64,000 bases of DNA. Origin: Streptomyces sp. NBC_00353. GTDB taxonomy: Bacteria; Actinomycetota; Actinomycetes; Streptomycetales; Streptomycetaceae. The notes below the pieces were generated by a model. The model was not told the DNA's origin and did no database searches. It was given only the letters and a program-made list of their open reading frames with translations. A program made the position numbers and the translations under genes. Shown one piece after another: positions 19,836-28,294 of this stretch. Position 1 is the first letter of the stretch. Each line of letters starts with the position of its first letter. Location of the stretch: positions 3,162,001 through 3,226,000 of the forward strand of contig NZ_CP107985.1 in the NCBI RefSeq assembly GCF_036108815.1, given 5' to 3'.

Positions 19836-20946
19836 CGTCGCCGGACGCCTTCGTCACCGCGATCATGACGGCGTCGTCGCCCAGGCGCCCGCCGACGTGG
19901 CGCAACAGGTCGTCGTGCAGGTGGCGTACGAGGGACTCGGGGCAGGTCCCCGTCCAGGCGGCGAGCCGGTCGGTGAGCGGGTAGAAGGTGCCCCTGCGGT
20001 CGCGTGCCTCGATGACTCCGTCGGTGTAGAGGAACAGGAGGTCGCCGGGTGCGAAGTCGAATGTCTCGACCTGGTACTCGCTCTCCGAGGGGGCGCCGAG
20101 CCCCAGCGGGAGCGCGGGCTCACTGACCTCCAGTGTCCGTACGTGCCCGGCGCGCAGCAGCATCGGAGGGGGATGCCCGCAGTTCACCAGCTGAACGCTG
20201 TGGTCGTCGTCGCGGACGTCGAGCACCAGCGCGGTCACGAACGACTCGTTGCAGTCCGGTTCGGCCTCGGCGAGCTGCGCCATGTTCCAGTACGAGGCGT
20301 TGGCGATGTGTGACACGACGCCGGGCAGCGAAAGATTCCGGTACGCCGACCCGCGGAACGCCCCCAGCACCACCGCGGCGTGCCCGAAAGCCGGGAGACC
20401 GCTGCCTCGGACGTCGCCGACCACCATGCGGGTCACGCCCGGGGCGGGTACCACCGCGTACAGGTCCCCGCCGATCTGGGCCCCCGCCTCGGCCGCGATG
20501 TACACGGACGCCATGGTGAGCGGTCCGATCCGGCGGGGCAGCGGGCGGAGCAGGCCCTGCTGCGCGACGATCGCCACCGAGCGCACCCGGCCCAGTTGTT
20601 GCTCGTACCGGTCGAGCAACCGGCGGAACACCACGAGGAACACGGAGATCACGAGGACGGCGGCGATCTGCGCCTCGTGGTTCGGTGTGGAGATGCCGCC
20701 GTGCAGCGCGGCGATGACGATCTGGGCCACGACGGCCAGCGCTCCGAGGGCCGCCGTCAGTCCGGGGCCGGCGAACGCGGCGGTGAGCGCGGGCGCCGCG
20801 ATGAGGAACGGACCGAGGTGGACGGTCTCCGGGGTGTTGATGTCGATCAGTGCGGTCGTCGCGATGATCGCGAGCGGCACGATGAGCAGTCCGTGGGTCG
20901 GGCGCCACGGAGTGGTGAAACGGGTGGCCCTGTGCCGGACGCGCAT
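19810..20946 (-). CDS. SpoIIE-type PP2C serine phosphatase, membrane anchored
   Basis: 378 residues. Residues 20-120 contain three to four hydrophobic helices (IVPLAIIATTALIDI, LGALAVVAQIVIAAL, AAVLVISVFLVVF). A PPM/SpoIIE catalytic domain follows: IGGDLYAVVPAPGVTRMVVGD holds the first metal-binding aspartates. GHPPPMLL and GDLLFLYTDGVIEARD supply further aspartates, and LGDDAVMIAV closes the fold. Such proteins dephosphorylate anti-anti-sigma factors in Streptomyces partner-switching networks. The partner is not adjacent; a stand-alone HATPase lies at 36.6 kb, but linking them would be speculation. Confidence 0.92.
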   Translation of the reverse strand: MRVRHRATRFTTPWRPTHGLLIVPLAIIATTALIDINTPETVHLGPFLIAAPALTAAFAGPGLTAALGALAVVAQIVIAALHGGISTPNHEAQIAAVLVISVFLVVFRRLLDRYEQQLGRVRSVAIVAQQGLLRPLPRRIGPLTMASVYIAAEAGAQIGGDLYAVVPAPGVTRMVVGDVRGSGLPAFGHAAVVLGAFRGSAYRNLSLPGVVSHIANASYWNMAQLAEAEPDCNESFVTALVLDVRDDDHSVQLVNCGHPPPMLLRAGHVRTLEVSEPALPLGLGAPSESEYQVETFDFAPGDLLFLYTDGVIEARDRRGTFYPLTDRLAAWTGTCPESLVRHLHDDLLRHVGGRLGDDAVMIAVTKASGDVRGAAASR

Positions 20947-21019
20947 ATCTCCTGCTTACACCTGTGATGTCCGGCCCGCCTCGTCGATGGGTCCGGCCGC
21001 TTCTGTCGACTCTCCCGCG

Positions 21020-21373
21020 TCAGCGTTCTTCGGTCAGCTGGGCGTCCAGTTCGTCGAAAAGCAGCTCGCCGTGGTCGATCTGACCGGTCCGGTACGCCGA
21101 TCGCGCGACCAGGTGGGCGGCGACCGGTCCGGTCATCAGCTGGAAGAACCCGATCAGCGCGAGCGTGGCGAGGTCCATGCCGCTGCGCAGCCGCAGCGCG
21201 ACTCCGGCGAGGACCAGCAGCAGGCCGAGGCTCTGCGGCTTCGTCGCGGCGTGGCTGCGCGACAGGACGTCCGGCAGCCGCAGCATGCCGATCACCCCGA
21301 GCAGGCAGATGGCCGCGCCGATGAAGACCAGTACCGCACCGGTCGTGTCGGCGATCTGGAGCCAGACGTTCAC
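21020..21373 (-). CDS. mnhG: Mrp antiporter subunit G
   Basis: 117 residues, three transmembrane helices. GMLRLPDVLSRSHAATKPQS is the signature of MrpG/MnhG. Last gene of the Mrp operon. GTG 21373 overlaps the mnhF stop in GTGA, indicating translational coupling. The complex exchanges cytoplasmic Na+ for H+ and supports pH and salt homeostasis. Confidence 0.93.
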   Translation of the reverse strand: MNVWLQIADTTGAVLVFIGAAICLLGVIGMLRLPDVLSRSHAATKPQSLGLLLVLAGVALRLRSGMDLATLALIGFFQLMTGPVAAHLVARSAYRTGQIDHGELLFDELDAQLTEER

Positions 21374-21699
21374 TCCGGTTTCTCCTCGGTCCTCGGCCGG
21401 TCGCGTACGACTTTCCTCGGCCGGTCGCGTACGGCGATGAAGCGGGCGATGCCCACCGAGCCGGTGAACCCGAGAAAGGCCAGCACCAGCATGATCGGGA
21501 AATAGAACGGGTCTCGTGCGACGGCGGACTTGGCGCCGAGGCCCGCGATGATGAGGGCGGCGCACACATCCAGCGAGATCGCCCGGTCCAGCATCGAGGG
21601 GCCGCGCCAGATGCGGGCGAGCAGAGCCGCTCCGGCGATAATGATCACCACGACGGCGGCGGTCAGCAGAACCTGGTCGACGGTCTCCGGTGCACTCAT
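21370..21699 (-). CDS. mnhF: Mrp antiporter subunit F
   Basis: 109 residues, three helices with GPSMLDRAISLDVCAALIIA, the canonical MrpF motif. The C-terminal tail contains DRPRKVVRDRPR, encoded by a perfect 19-bp direct repeat at 21391-21409 and 21415-21433. ATGA overlap with mnhE upstream and GTGA overlap with mnhG downstream. Confidence 0.92.
   Translation of the reverse strand: MSAPETVDQVLLTAAVVVIIIAGAALLARIWRGPSMLDRAISLDVCAALIIAGLGAKSAVARDPFYFPIMLVLAFLGFTGSVGIARFIAVRDRPRKVVRDRPRTEEKPE
21391..21433 (-). repeat. 19-bp direct repeat inside mnhF
   Basis: CCTCGGCCGGTCGCGTACG occurs twice with a 24-bp period, in frame, duplicating an Arg-rich octapeptide in the cytoplasmic tail. A slippage-prone site whose loss or gain would keep frame. 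Confidence 0.85.
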
Positions 21700-22343
21700 G
21701 AGCCCGCCCCCGGCCCGTCCGTCCGTGGTGGCGTCGGCGGAGGCAGTGGCGGTGGCGGTTCGGCCACGCGGGCGATCTCGTCGCGGGTACCAAAGGCCCG
21801 TACCGTCAGCCGTTCCATTCGCCAGACGGATTGCCTGGCCGCGTCGAGCACGGCGGGCCGGTCCGCGTCGAGGACGTGGACGAAGACGGTGGCCGTGGCG
21901 CGGCGTACCTCGACGACGGATCCCCCGGGCACGTTCGACACGGCGACGGCGGTCGCCGCGAGCATCAGGTCGGAGCGGCAGCGCAGCGGTACGGCGATGA
22001 CGGCGGCCCGGTGCGGATGGTCGGCGAAGATCTGCCGGGTGACCTTCACGCCCGAGGTGTACATGTCGTAGAGCAGATAGCCGGCGAGCAGCACGATGCC
22101 CCACGGGTGGAGCCGGAGCCCGAGATCGACGCGGGGCAGCGGGAAGGCGAGACAGACCGCCACCGCGACGACGACGCCGGTCACCACATTGGCCCAGCTC
22201 AGACTGGACCAGAGCAGCACCCAGATGACGGTGAGCCAGGCGATCAGCGGAAGGTCGAGGACGCGCCGTCGACGGCCGGCGAATTCGCAGCTGAAGGGCG
22301 GCAGTTCCGCGTTCCGGTAGGACAGGGTGATCCAGCGTTTCAC
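21696..22343 (-). CDS. mnhE: Mrp antiporter subunit E
   Basis: 215 residues. Two to three N-terminal helices (LPLIAWLTVIWVLLWSSLSW, VVTGVVVAVAVCLAFPLP) precede a cytoplasmic domain with LLLYDMYTSGVKVTRQIF-type MrpE sequence. A Pro-rich C-terminal tail (PPPPLPPPTPPRTDGPG) is longer than usual. Overlaps mnhD and mnhF by four bases each. Confidence 0.92.
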   Translation of the reverse strand: MKRWITLSYRNAELPPFSCEFAGRRRRVLDLPLIAWLTVIWVLLWSSLSWANVVTGVVVAVAVCLAFPLPRVDLGLRLHPWGIVLLAGYLLYDMYTSGVKVTRQIFADHPHRAAVIAVPLRCRSDLMLAATAVAVSNVPGGSVVEVRRATATVFVHVLDADRPAVLDAARQSVWRMERLTVRAFGTRDEIARVAEPPPPLPPPTPPRTDGPGAGS

Positions 22344-23998
22344 CGGCCGAGCACCGCCTCGATGTAGGGGGAGCGTGCGAGAAGTTCGGCGGCCGTGCGG
22401 TCGGTGTACGACGTCAGGGGTCCGGCGAGCACGGTGAAGGAGAGTCCGAGGGCGACGGCTGCCGCGGTGGCGGCGGTCATGAGCGTCGGCAGCTTCGTCG
22501 TGGTGGTGACGGCATGGCCGTGGAGGGTGGCCGCGACCGCGAGCCCGGCGGGCTGGTGCCGGTGCAGGATCGGTTCGTCGCCGGTGCCGGGAATGCGGTC
22601 CGGGCCCTCGTCGGCGTCCTCGTCGCTGTCGTTCTCGTCGTCGGACTCCAGGAGGGTGCCGTCCGCGGCCTGGCCGGGTGGTGCGGCCCGCCAGAACGCC
22701 AGGTTCCAGACCTTGGCCATCACGTACAGCGTCAGCAGGCTGGTCGCCACCGAGCCGGCGACCAGGATCCAGGCCCAGACGCCGCCGTCGGCGACACCGG
22801 CCCGCATGAGACCGAGCTTGCCGATGAAGCCGGACAGCGGCGGGATCCCGGCAAGGTTCATGGCGGGCACGAAGAAGAGGGCGGCGAGCACCGGGGCGGC
22901 TCTGGCCAGTCCGCCGATCCGGGTGAGTTCGGTGGTGCCGGTGCGGCGCTCGATCAGTCCGGCGACGAGGAACAGCGTCGTCTGGACGGTGATGTGGTGG
23001 GCGACGTAGACGATCGCGCCGCCGTACGCCTCGCGGGAGGCGAGGCCGATACCGAAGACCATGTAGCCGATGTGGCTGATGAGGATGAAGGAGAGCAGCC
23101 GCTTCAGGTCGGTCTGGGCGACGGCTCCGAGGATGCCGATCATCATCGAGGCGAGCGCGGCCGCCATCAGCAGGTCGCCGAGCCGGTTGCCGGGGAAGAG
23201 CAGTGTCTCCGTACGGAGCATGCAGTAGACGCCGACCTTGGTGAGCAGGCCCGCGAAGACGGCGGTGACGGGGGCGGGTGCGGTGGGGTACGAGTCGGGG
23301 AGCCAGGCGGCGAGCGGGAACACGGCGGCCTTGATGGCGAACACGGTCAGCAGCATGGCCTGGATCAGGGTCTGTACACCGAGCGGGAGTTCGCCCAGTC
23401 GCTGGGCCAGCTGGGCCAGGTTGGCGGTGCCGGTGGCCGCGTATGTCATGGCGATCGCGGTGAGGAACAGCATCGACGAGAAGAGCGAGATGATCACGTA
23501 TGTCGAGCCGGCCCGGACCCGGGGGCCGGTGCCGCCGAGGGTGAGCAGCACGAAGCTCGCCACCAGCATGATCTCGAAACCGACGTAGAGGTTGACGAGG
23601 TCACCGGCGAGGAAGGTGCAGGAGACCCCGCCGACCAGGATCAGATAGGCGGGGTGGAAGACCGCCACGGGTGTCTCTTCGTCGCGGTCGGCCATGCCCT
23701 GGCCGAGGGAGTAGACCAGCACGCAGAGGGTGACGGCCGAGGAGACGGTCAGCATCAGCCCGGACAGCCGGTCGGCGACCAGGGTGATTCCGATCGGCGG
23801 GGCGAAGTCGCCGAGGTGGACGGTCAGGGGGCCGCGGGAGTCGGCGGCAATCATCAGGGCGACGGAGAGCGCGAGTACGGCGGTGAGCACGGCGACGCTG
23901 ATGATGCGCTGGAACTGTTTGAGCCGGGTGCCGAAGGCGAGGCTCAGGCCGGTGGCGCAGAGCGGCAGTAGCACCGGCAGCGGGACGAGTGCGTTCAC
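22340..23998 (-). CDS. mnhD: Mrp antiporter subunit D (complex I NuoN/L-like)
   Basis: 552 residues, about 14 transmembrane helices of the proton-translocating Mrp/complex I antiporter family. TYVIISLFSSMLFLTAIAMTY, AAVFPLAAWLPDSYPTAPAPV with the functional lysine region, and DLKRLLSFILISHIGYMVFG are diagnostic. A hydrophilic acidic loop (ESDDENDSDEDADEGPD) interrupts the C-terminal helices, which is unusual. GTG 23998 overlaps the mnhC stop by four bases. Confidence 0.94.
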   Translation of the reverse strand: MNALVPLPVLLPLCATGLSLAFGTRLKQFQRIISVAVLTAVLALSVALMIAADSRGPLTVHLGDFAPPIGITLVADRLSGLMLTVSSAVTLCVLVYSLGQGMADRDEETPVAVFHPAYLILVGGVSCTFLAGDLVNLYVGFEIMLVASFVLLTLGGTGPRVRAGSTYVIISLFSSMLFLTAIAMTYAATGTANLAQLAQRLGELPLGVQTLIQAMLLTVFAIKAAVFPLAAWLPDSYPTAPAPVTAVFAGLLTKVGVYCMLRTETLLFPGNRLGDLLMAAALASMMIGILGAVAQTDLKRLLSFILISHIGYMVFGIGLASREAYGGAIVYVAHHITVQTTLFLVAGLIERRTGTTELTRIGGLARAAPVLAALFFVPAMNLAGIPPLSGFIGKLGLMRAGVADGGVWAWILVAGSVATSLLTLYVMAKVWNLAFWRAAPPGQAADGTLLESDDENDSDEDADEGPDRIPGTGDEPILHRHQPAGLAVAATLHGHAVTTTTKLPTLMTAATAAAVALGLSFTVLAGPLTSYTDRTAAELLARSPYIEAVLGR

Positions 23999-24606
23999 CC
24001 GGTGTCTCCTCGGTTCGCGTCTGCGGCAAGGCCTTCGGTACGGGCTTCGGCGTAGTCCTGCGGGTCGGCGCCCAGCACGTCGTGCCAGAGGTCTCCGGAG
24101 GCGTCCCGGCCGCGGGCCTGGAGGGCGCGGTCGGCGCGGAGCCGGGCCCGGAGGCGTTTGCGTTCCTCCCGGTACCGGGTGCGTTCCTCCGCCGTGCGTT
24201 CGGACGCGGACCGGTACTGCTCGCGCAGTTCGTCCCGCTCCCCCAGCACCTCGGCGCGCAGCGCGATACGCCGGTCCTCCAGATCGTCGTGGACCTCGTC
24301 GGTGCCGGTCAACTGGTGGCTGCGGTACGCCATGGCGAGGAGGAACGCCGTGGTGGCGAGCGTGATGACGATCGCGGTCAGGGCGATGGCCTGCGGCAGC
24401 GGGTCGGTCACCTGCCACAGCGGGACGCCGTACAGGAGGGGCGCCCTGCCCGCCGATCCGGTGGCGGACAGGACGAGCAGGTTGATGCCGTTGCCCGCGA
24501 TCACCGCGCCGAGCAGGATGCGGGTGAGGGGGCGGGTGAGCATGAGGATGCCGCCGACGGCACACAGTACGGCGGCCGTGGCCAGAAGCGAGGCGCTGAC
24601 CGTCAT
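23995..24606 (-). CDS. mnhC: Mrp antiporter subunit C with long cytoplasmic extension
   Basis: 203 residues. The first 120 match MrpC/NuoK: three helices with GNGINLLVLSATG and DPLPQAIALTAIVITLATTA. The remaining 80 residues form a highly charged, probably coiled-coil tail (LEDRRIALRAEVLGERDEL, EERTRYREERKRLRARL) that typical MnhC proteins of about 110-125 residues lack. ATG 24606 overlaps the mnhA stop. Confidence 0.93.
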   Translation of the reverse strand: MTVSASLLATAAVLCAVGGILMLTRPLTRILLGAVIAGNGINLLVLSATGSAGRAPLLYGVPLWQVTDPLPQAIALTAIVITLATTAFLLAMAYRSHQLTGTDEVHDDLEDRRIALRAEVLGERDELREQYRSASERTAEERTRYREERKRLRARLRADRALQARGRDASGDLWHDVLGADPQDYAEARTEGLAADANRGDTG

Positions 24607-27557
24607 CCGGGGGCACCTCCGGCCTCGGGCGTGGCTCCCGGTCCCGCTTCCCCCCGGGGTGCCGCCTTCTCCGCCGCTGCACTCTCCGCTGCGGCTTTCT
24701 CCGCCGCGGCCCGCTCGATCTGGCGGTCGATCTTGGCTCCGAGTGCGCGCACGATGTCCAGCACCACGCCCAGCACCAGCAGGTACACGCCGAAGTCGAA
24801 GAGGACCGGCGTGCCCAGGTGGTACGAGCCGAACACGGGCAGCCGGCCGTGATACGTCCAGGCGTGCAGCACGGTTCCCTCGGCAAGGCCGAGCAGCGCC
24901 ACCCCGGTGGAGAGGAACAGCCCGAGGCCGGTGAAGAGCCCCGGCTGCAGCGGTGCGGCTTCGGCGAGTTCGAAGCGGCCGCCCGCCAGATAGCGGGTGA
25001 TCAGCCCGACACCGGCGACGAGCCCGGCGACGAACCCGCCGCCCGGCATGTTCTCGGCGCAGAACAGCAGATAGACGGAGAGCACGAGGATCGGGTGGAA
25101 CAGCAGCCGGGCCACGACCTCGAAGACGACCGACCGGTGTTCGGGGGCGAGCGTGGCGCCGGCCGCGAGCCAGCTCCGCTCGGGCGCGCCTTCGTCGCCG
25201 TGCGGCAGCCCGGTCAGTCCGCGCTCCGTCAGCGACCAGGCCGTACGTCCGGGGACCTCCTCGCGCAGCCCGGATCCGTCCGCGCGGCGGTGCAGATAGA
25301 TCAGGCTGGTCACGCCGATCGCGGCGGCGGCGAGCACGGCGGACTCCCCCATCGTGTCCCAGGCCCGCAGGTCGACCAGGATGGTGGCGACGACGTCCTT
25401 GAGCCCGTGGTGCGCGGTCTCCTCGACCATGGCGGCCCCGGCGGGGTCGGCGGTACGTGCGGCCGCCGCGACCCACACCACCACGCTCAAGGTGGCGGCC
25501 GCGGCCAGCGCCACGGGAATGCGTACCGCGCGCCGCCACGTACTGACCGACTCCTGGAAGTGCACCGGCATCCGCCGCAGCACCAGCACGAACACGACCA
25601 TGGACACCGTCTCGACGCAGAACTGGGTGAGCGCCAGATCGGGGCCTCCCTGGACGACGAAGAGCAGCGCGGTCCCGTACCCCGTCAGTCCCGCCAGGAC
25701 CACCGCCTTCATCCGGCGGCTGACGGTGAGACAGAGAAGCGCGGCCGCGCAGGTCAGGGCCGCCACGGCGCCCTGCAGCGGAACGTCCCAGAGCCGCGGC
25801 GCCGACGCCCCGTGCCACGGCCGGTCCACCCCGAGCACGGCGAGCTGTCCGGCGAGCATGACGAGCAGGGTGGTGGCGAGGTAGCCGGAGAGCGAGCCGC
25901 GCTGGACGAATCCGGTGATCTCCAGCGAGGTCCGCTCCAGGCCGAGCAGCAGACGGCCGAAGACCCGGTCGGCGGTCGGCCAGGCGATCCGCCGGGAGAG
26001 CCGGGTCACGCTGGTGCGCCCGGCGAAGAGCACCGCACCGCCGACCGTGGCGACGGCCGACAGCAGCAGGGCGGTGCCGAATCCGTGCCAGGGCGCGAGG
26101 TGATACGGATGCGCGGGTACGGGGAACTCGTCGGCGTACGCGCTGAGCAGCCGGTGGACCCGGCCGATGCCCGGTCCGAGCACCAGGCCGCAGAGCGCCA
26201 GCAGGGCGGGCGGGGCGAGGAACGCCCAGCCGACCCGGTGCACCGGGGTGTCCTCGACCCCGGGCTTACGGGCGAACGCGCCCCAGACGAACCGTACGGC
26301 GTACGCGACGGTCAGCGTCGAGCCCGCCACGGTGACGGCGAGCGCCCAGCGGTCCGCGGCGTCGCCGTGCAGCAGCGCGTCGAACGCGGCCTCCTTCGCG
26401 ACGAATCCGAGCAGCGGGGGCAGTGCGGCCATGGACGCGGCGGCCAGCACGGCGACCGCGCAGACGTACGGCAGCGCCCGGCCGACGCCGGAGAGTCTGC
26501 GCAGATCGCGGGTGCCCGCCGCATGGTCGACGATGCCGGTGACGAGGAACAGCGGCGCCTTGAACAGGGCATGACTCAGGATCATGACCGCGGCGGCGAG
26601 AGCGGCGTCGCGGTTGCCGATACCGGCGAGCAGGGTGAGGAAGCCGAGCTGGCTGACGGTGCCGTAGGCGAGGACGAGCTTGAGGTCGTTCAGCCGCAGC
26701 GCCCGCCAGCCGCCGAGCAGCATGGTCGCTCCGCCGAGGACCAGGACGACGGGCCGCCAGACGGGGACGTCGGCGAAACCGGGCGCGAGGCGGGCCACCA
26801 GGTAGACACCGGCCTTGACCATGGCCGCGGCGTGCAGATAGGCGCTGACGGGGGTGGGGGCGGCCATGGCGTTCGGGAGCCAGAGGCTGAACGGCCAGAT
26901 CGCCGACTTCGAGAGCGCTCCGCACAGGATCAGCACCACGGCCACCGAGATGGCGAGGCTCGTGGCCGGCGGGTCGGCGACGATCGCGGAGATCCGGTAC
27001 GTTCCCGCCGCCTGACCGAGGATCAGGAAGCCGACGAGCATCGCGAGGCCGCCGAGCGTGGTCACGGTGAGCGCCTGGAGCGCGGAGCGGCGGCTGTGCT
27101 TCTGCTCGCTGCTGTATCCGATCAGCAGGTAGGAGAAGACCGTGGTCAGTTCCCAGAACAGATAGAGCGTGATCAGGTCGTCGGCGAGGACGAGGCCGAG
27201 CATGGCGCCCGCGAAGGCCAGCAGGTTCCCTGCGAAGCCGGCCAGCCGGGGGGCGTCGTCGGAGAAGTACGAGGCGCAGTACAGCAGGACGAGCGCGCCG
27301 ATTCCGGCGGCGAGCAGCACCATGAGTTCGGCGAGCGCGTCGAGGCGCAGTTCGAAGAAGACGTCGTACGCCGGCATCCACCGCCACGACCAGGTCACGG
27401 ATCCGCCGGACGCCGCGGTGTTCCACTGCGTGGCCGCCCACACGGTGGCGGCCGTGGGCGGCAGCGCGAGCACGACGAACGCGCGGCTGCCGAGGCGCCG
27501 CACCAGCGGGGCCGCGCACGCGGCGAGGACGAAGTGGCAGACGATGAGCGCTGTCAT
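24603..27557 (-). CDS. mnhA: Fused Mrp antiporter subunits A and B
   Basis: 984 residues, first gene of the Mrp operon. The N-terminal 500 residues are NuoL-like: LFWELTTVFSYLLIGYSSEQ, WPFSLWLPNAMAAPTPVSAYLHAAAMVKAGVYL (read as consecutive blocks) and LKLVLAYGTVSQLGFL. The middle holds the MrpA-specific domain (LTQFCVETVSMVVFVLVLRR). The last part is MrpB-like (AENMPGGGFVAGLVAGVGLI, GTPVLFDFGVYLLVLGVVLDI). A/B fusion is common in actinobacteria. The C-terminus ends in an Ala/Glu/Lys repeat tail likely to be helical. All subunits A-G are present, so the complex should be functional. Confidence 0.95.
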   Translation of the reverse strand: MTALIVCHFVLAACAAPLVRRLGSRAFVVLALPPTAATVWAATQWNTAASGGSVTWSWRWMPAYDVFFELRLDALAELMVLLAAGIGALVLLYCASYFSDDAPRLAGFAGNLLAFAGAMLGLVLADDLITLYLFWELTTVFSYLLIGYSSEQKHSRRSALQALTVTTLGGLAMLVGFLILGQAAGTYRISAIVADPPATSLAISVAVVLILCGALSKSAIWPFSLWLPNAMAAPTPVSAYLHAAAMVKAGVYLVARLAPGFADVPVWRPVVLVLGGATMLLGGWRALRLNDLKLVLAYGTVSQLGFLTLLAGIGNRDAALAAAVMILSHALFKAPLFLVTGIVDHAAGTRDLRRLSGVGRALPYVCAVAVLAAASMAALPPLLGFVAKEAAFDALLHGDAADRWALAVTVAGSTLTVAYAVRFVWGAFARKPGVEDTPVHRVGWAFLAPPALLALCGLVLGPGIGRVHRLLSAYADEFPVPAHPYHLAPWHGFGTALLLSAVATVGGAVLFAGRTSVTRLSRRIAWPTADRVFGRLLLGLERTSLEITGFVQRGSLSGYLATTLLVMLAGQLAVLGVDRPWHGASAPRLWDVPLQGAVAALTCAAALLCLTVSRRMKAVVLAGLTGYGTALLFVVQGGPDLALTQFCVETVSMVVFVLVLRRMPVHFQESVSTWRRAVRIPVALAAAATLSVVVWVAAAARTADPAGAAMVEETAHHGLKDVVATILVDLRAWDTMGESAVLAAAAIGVTSLIYLHRRADGSGLREEVPGRTAWSLTERGLTGLPHGDEGAPERSWLAAGATLAPEHRSVVFEVVARLLFHPILVLSVYLLFCAENMPGGGFVAGLVAGVGLITRYLAGGRFELAEAAPLQPGLFTGLGLFLSTGVALLGLAEGTVLHAWTYHGRLPVFGSYHLGTPVLFDFGVYLLVLGVVLDIVRALGAKIDRQIERAAAEKAAAESAAAEKAAPRGEAGPGATPEAGGAPG

Positions 27558-27699
27558 ACGGCCCCGGTGGGCGTCCCGCGCCTGCCCGCGGCGAGCGTCC
27601 GGGGCCTGGGTGAAGCATCACGGGCATAGGGCACTGAATAGAGATATATCCCCCGCCTGCTATCACCCGTACGGCGCGCCGCGCAGATGCGGGACACCG

Positions 27700-27895
27700 C
27701 TGCGGGCGCGGCCGCACGGCGACCGTCACGTCCCCGAGCACACGGGCTTCGCCAACTGGCGGGTGACGGTGCCGCGTCAGCCCGAGACGCAGGAGGTGGC
27801 GAGCCGCGCCACCGGCAAGGACGCCGAGGCGCGGCTCACCTCGATCACTGACGAACCGATGTATCCGGCGGGGCCACGCCCGTCCGGTTTCTTCA
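27700..27895 (+). other. Coding-like stretch without an identifiable gene
   Basis: In one plus-strand frame this part of the 335-bp gap has strong G/C bias at third positions and reads HTGFANWRVTVPRQPE and ARLTSITDEPMYPAGPRP. It resembles ordinary protein but has no convincing start, and the frame runs into the antisense of ridA. It could be a gene remnant. I do not recognise the family. Confidence 0.25.
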
Positions 27896-28294
27896 CGGCA
27901 GTACGGCCATCCCGTCGAGCTCGACGAGAGCCTGTTCGTCCCAGAGCCGGGCCGCCCCGACGACCGCCATCGCCGGGTAGTCGCGGCCCGCCAACCGCCG
28001 CCAGATCCGGCCGAGTTCGGGGGCATGCGCGCGGTAGTCGGCGACATCGGTGGCATAGACGGTGACCCGGGCCAGATCGGCCGGGGAGCCACCGGCCGCG
28101 CGCAGTGCGGTGAGCAGATTGGTGAGGGCCGTCGTGAACTGTTCGGGCAGTGTGTCGCCGATGACCTTGCCGTTCCGGTCGAGGGCGGTCTGCCCGGCCA
28201 GGAAGACCAGTTGACTGCCGGTGGCCGTGACGGCGTGCGAGAAGCCTGTGGGCGGGGACAGCTCGGCGGGATTGATTCGGTGGATCGGACTCAT
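27893..28294 (-). CDS. RidA family enamine/imine deaminase
   Basis: 133 residues, YjgF/YER057c/UK114 fold. LVFLAGQTALDRNGKVIGD, ALTNLLTALRAAGGSPADLARVTVY and YPAMAVVGAARLWDEQALVEL follow the family. Its start overlaps the acyl-CoA dehydrogenase stop (ATGA), so the two are co-translated. RidA proteins hydrolyse reactive enamines and imines to ketones and ammonia, and some act in 2-aminomuconate-type pathways. In this context it may remove the amino group from dearomatised 2-aminobenzoyl-CoA products; that is inference. The position equivalent to the canonical RidA arginine is not clear, so it may be a specialised subgroup. Confidence 0.85.
   Translation of the reverse strand: MSPIHRINPAELSPPTGFSHAVTATGSQLVFLAGQTALDRNGKVIGDTLPEQFTTALTNLLTALRAAGGSPADLARVTVYATDVADYRAHAPELGRIWRRLAGRDYPAMAVVGAARLWDEQALVELDGMAVLP

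Noticed and set aside
24819..27629. Long plus-strand open frame antisense to the mnhA/B fusion
   Set aside because: Repetitive Gly/Glu/Arg/His composition and fully overlapped by a clear Mrp antiporter gene.
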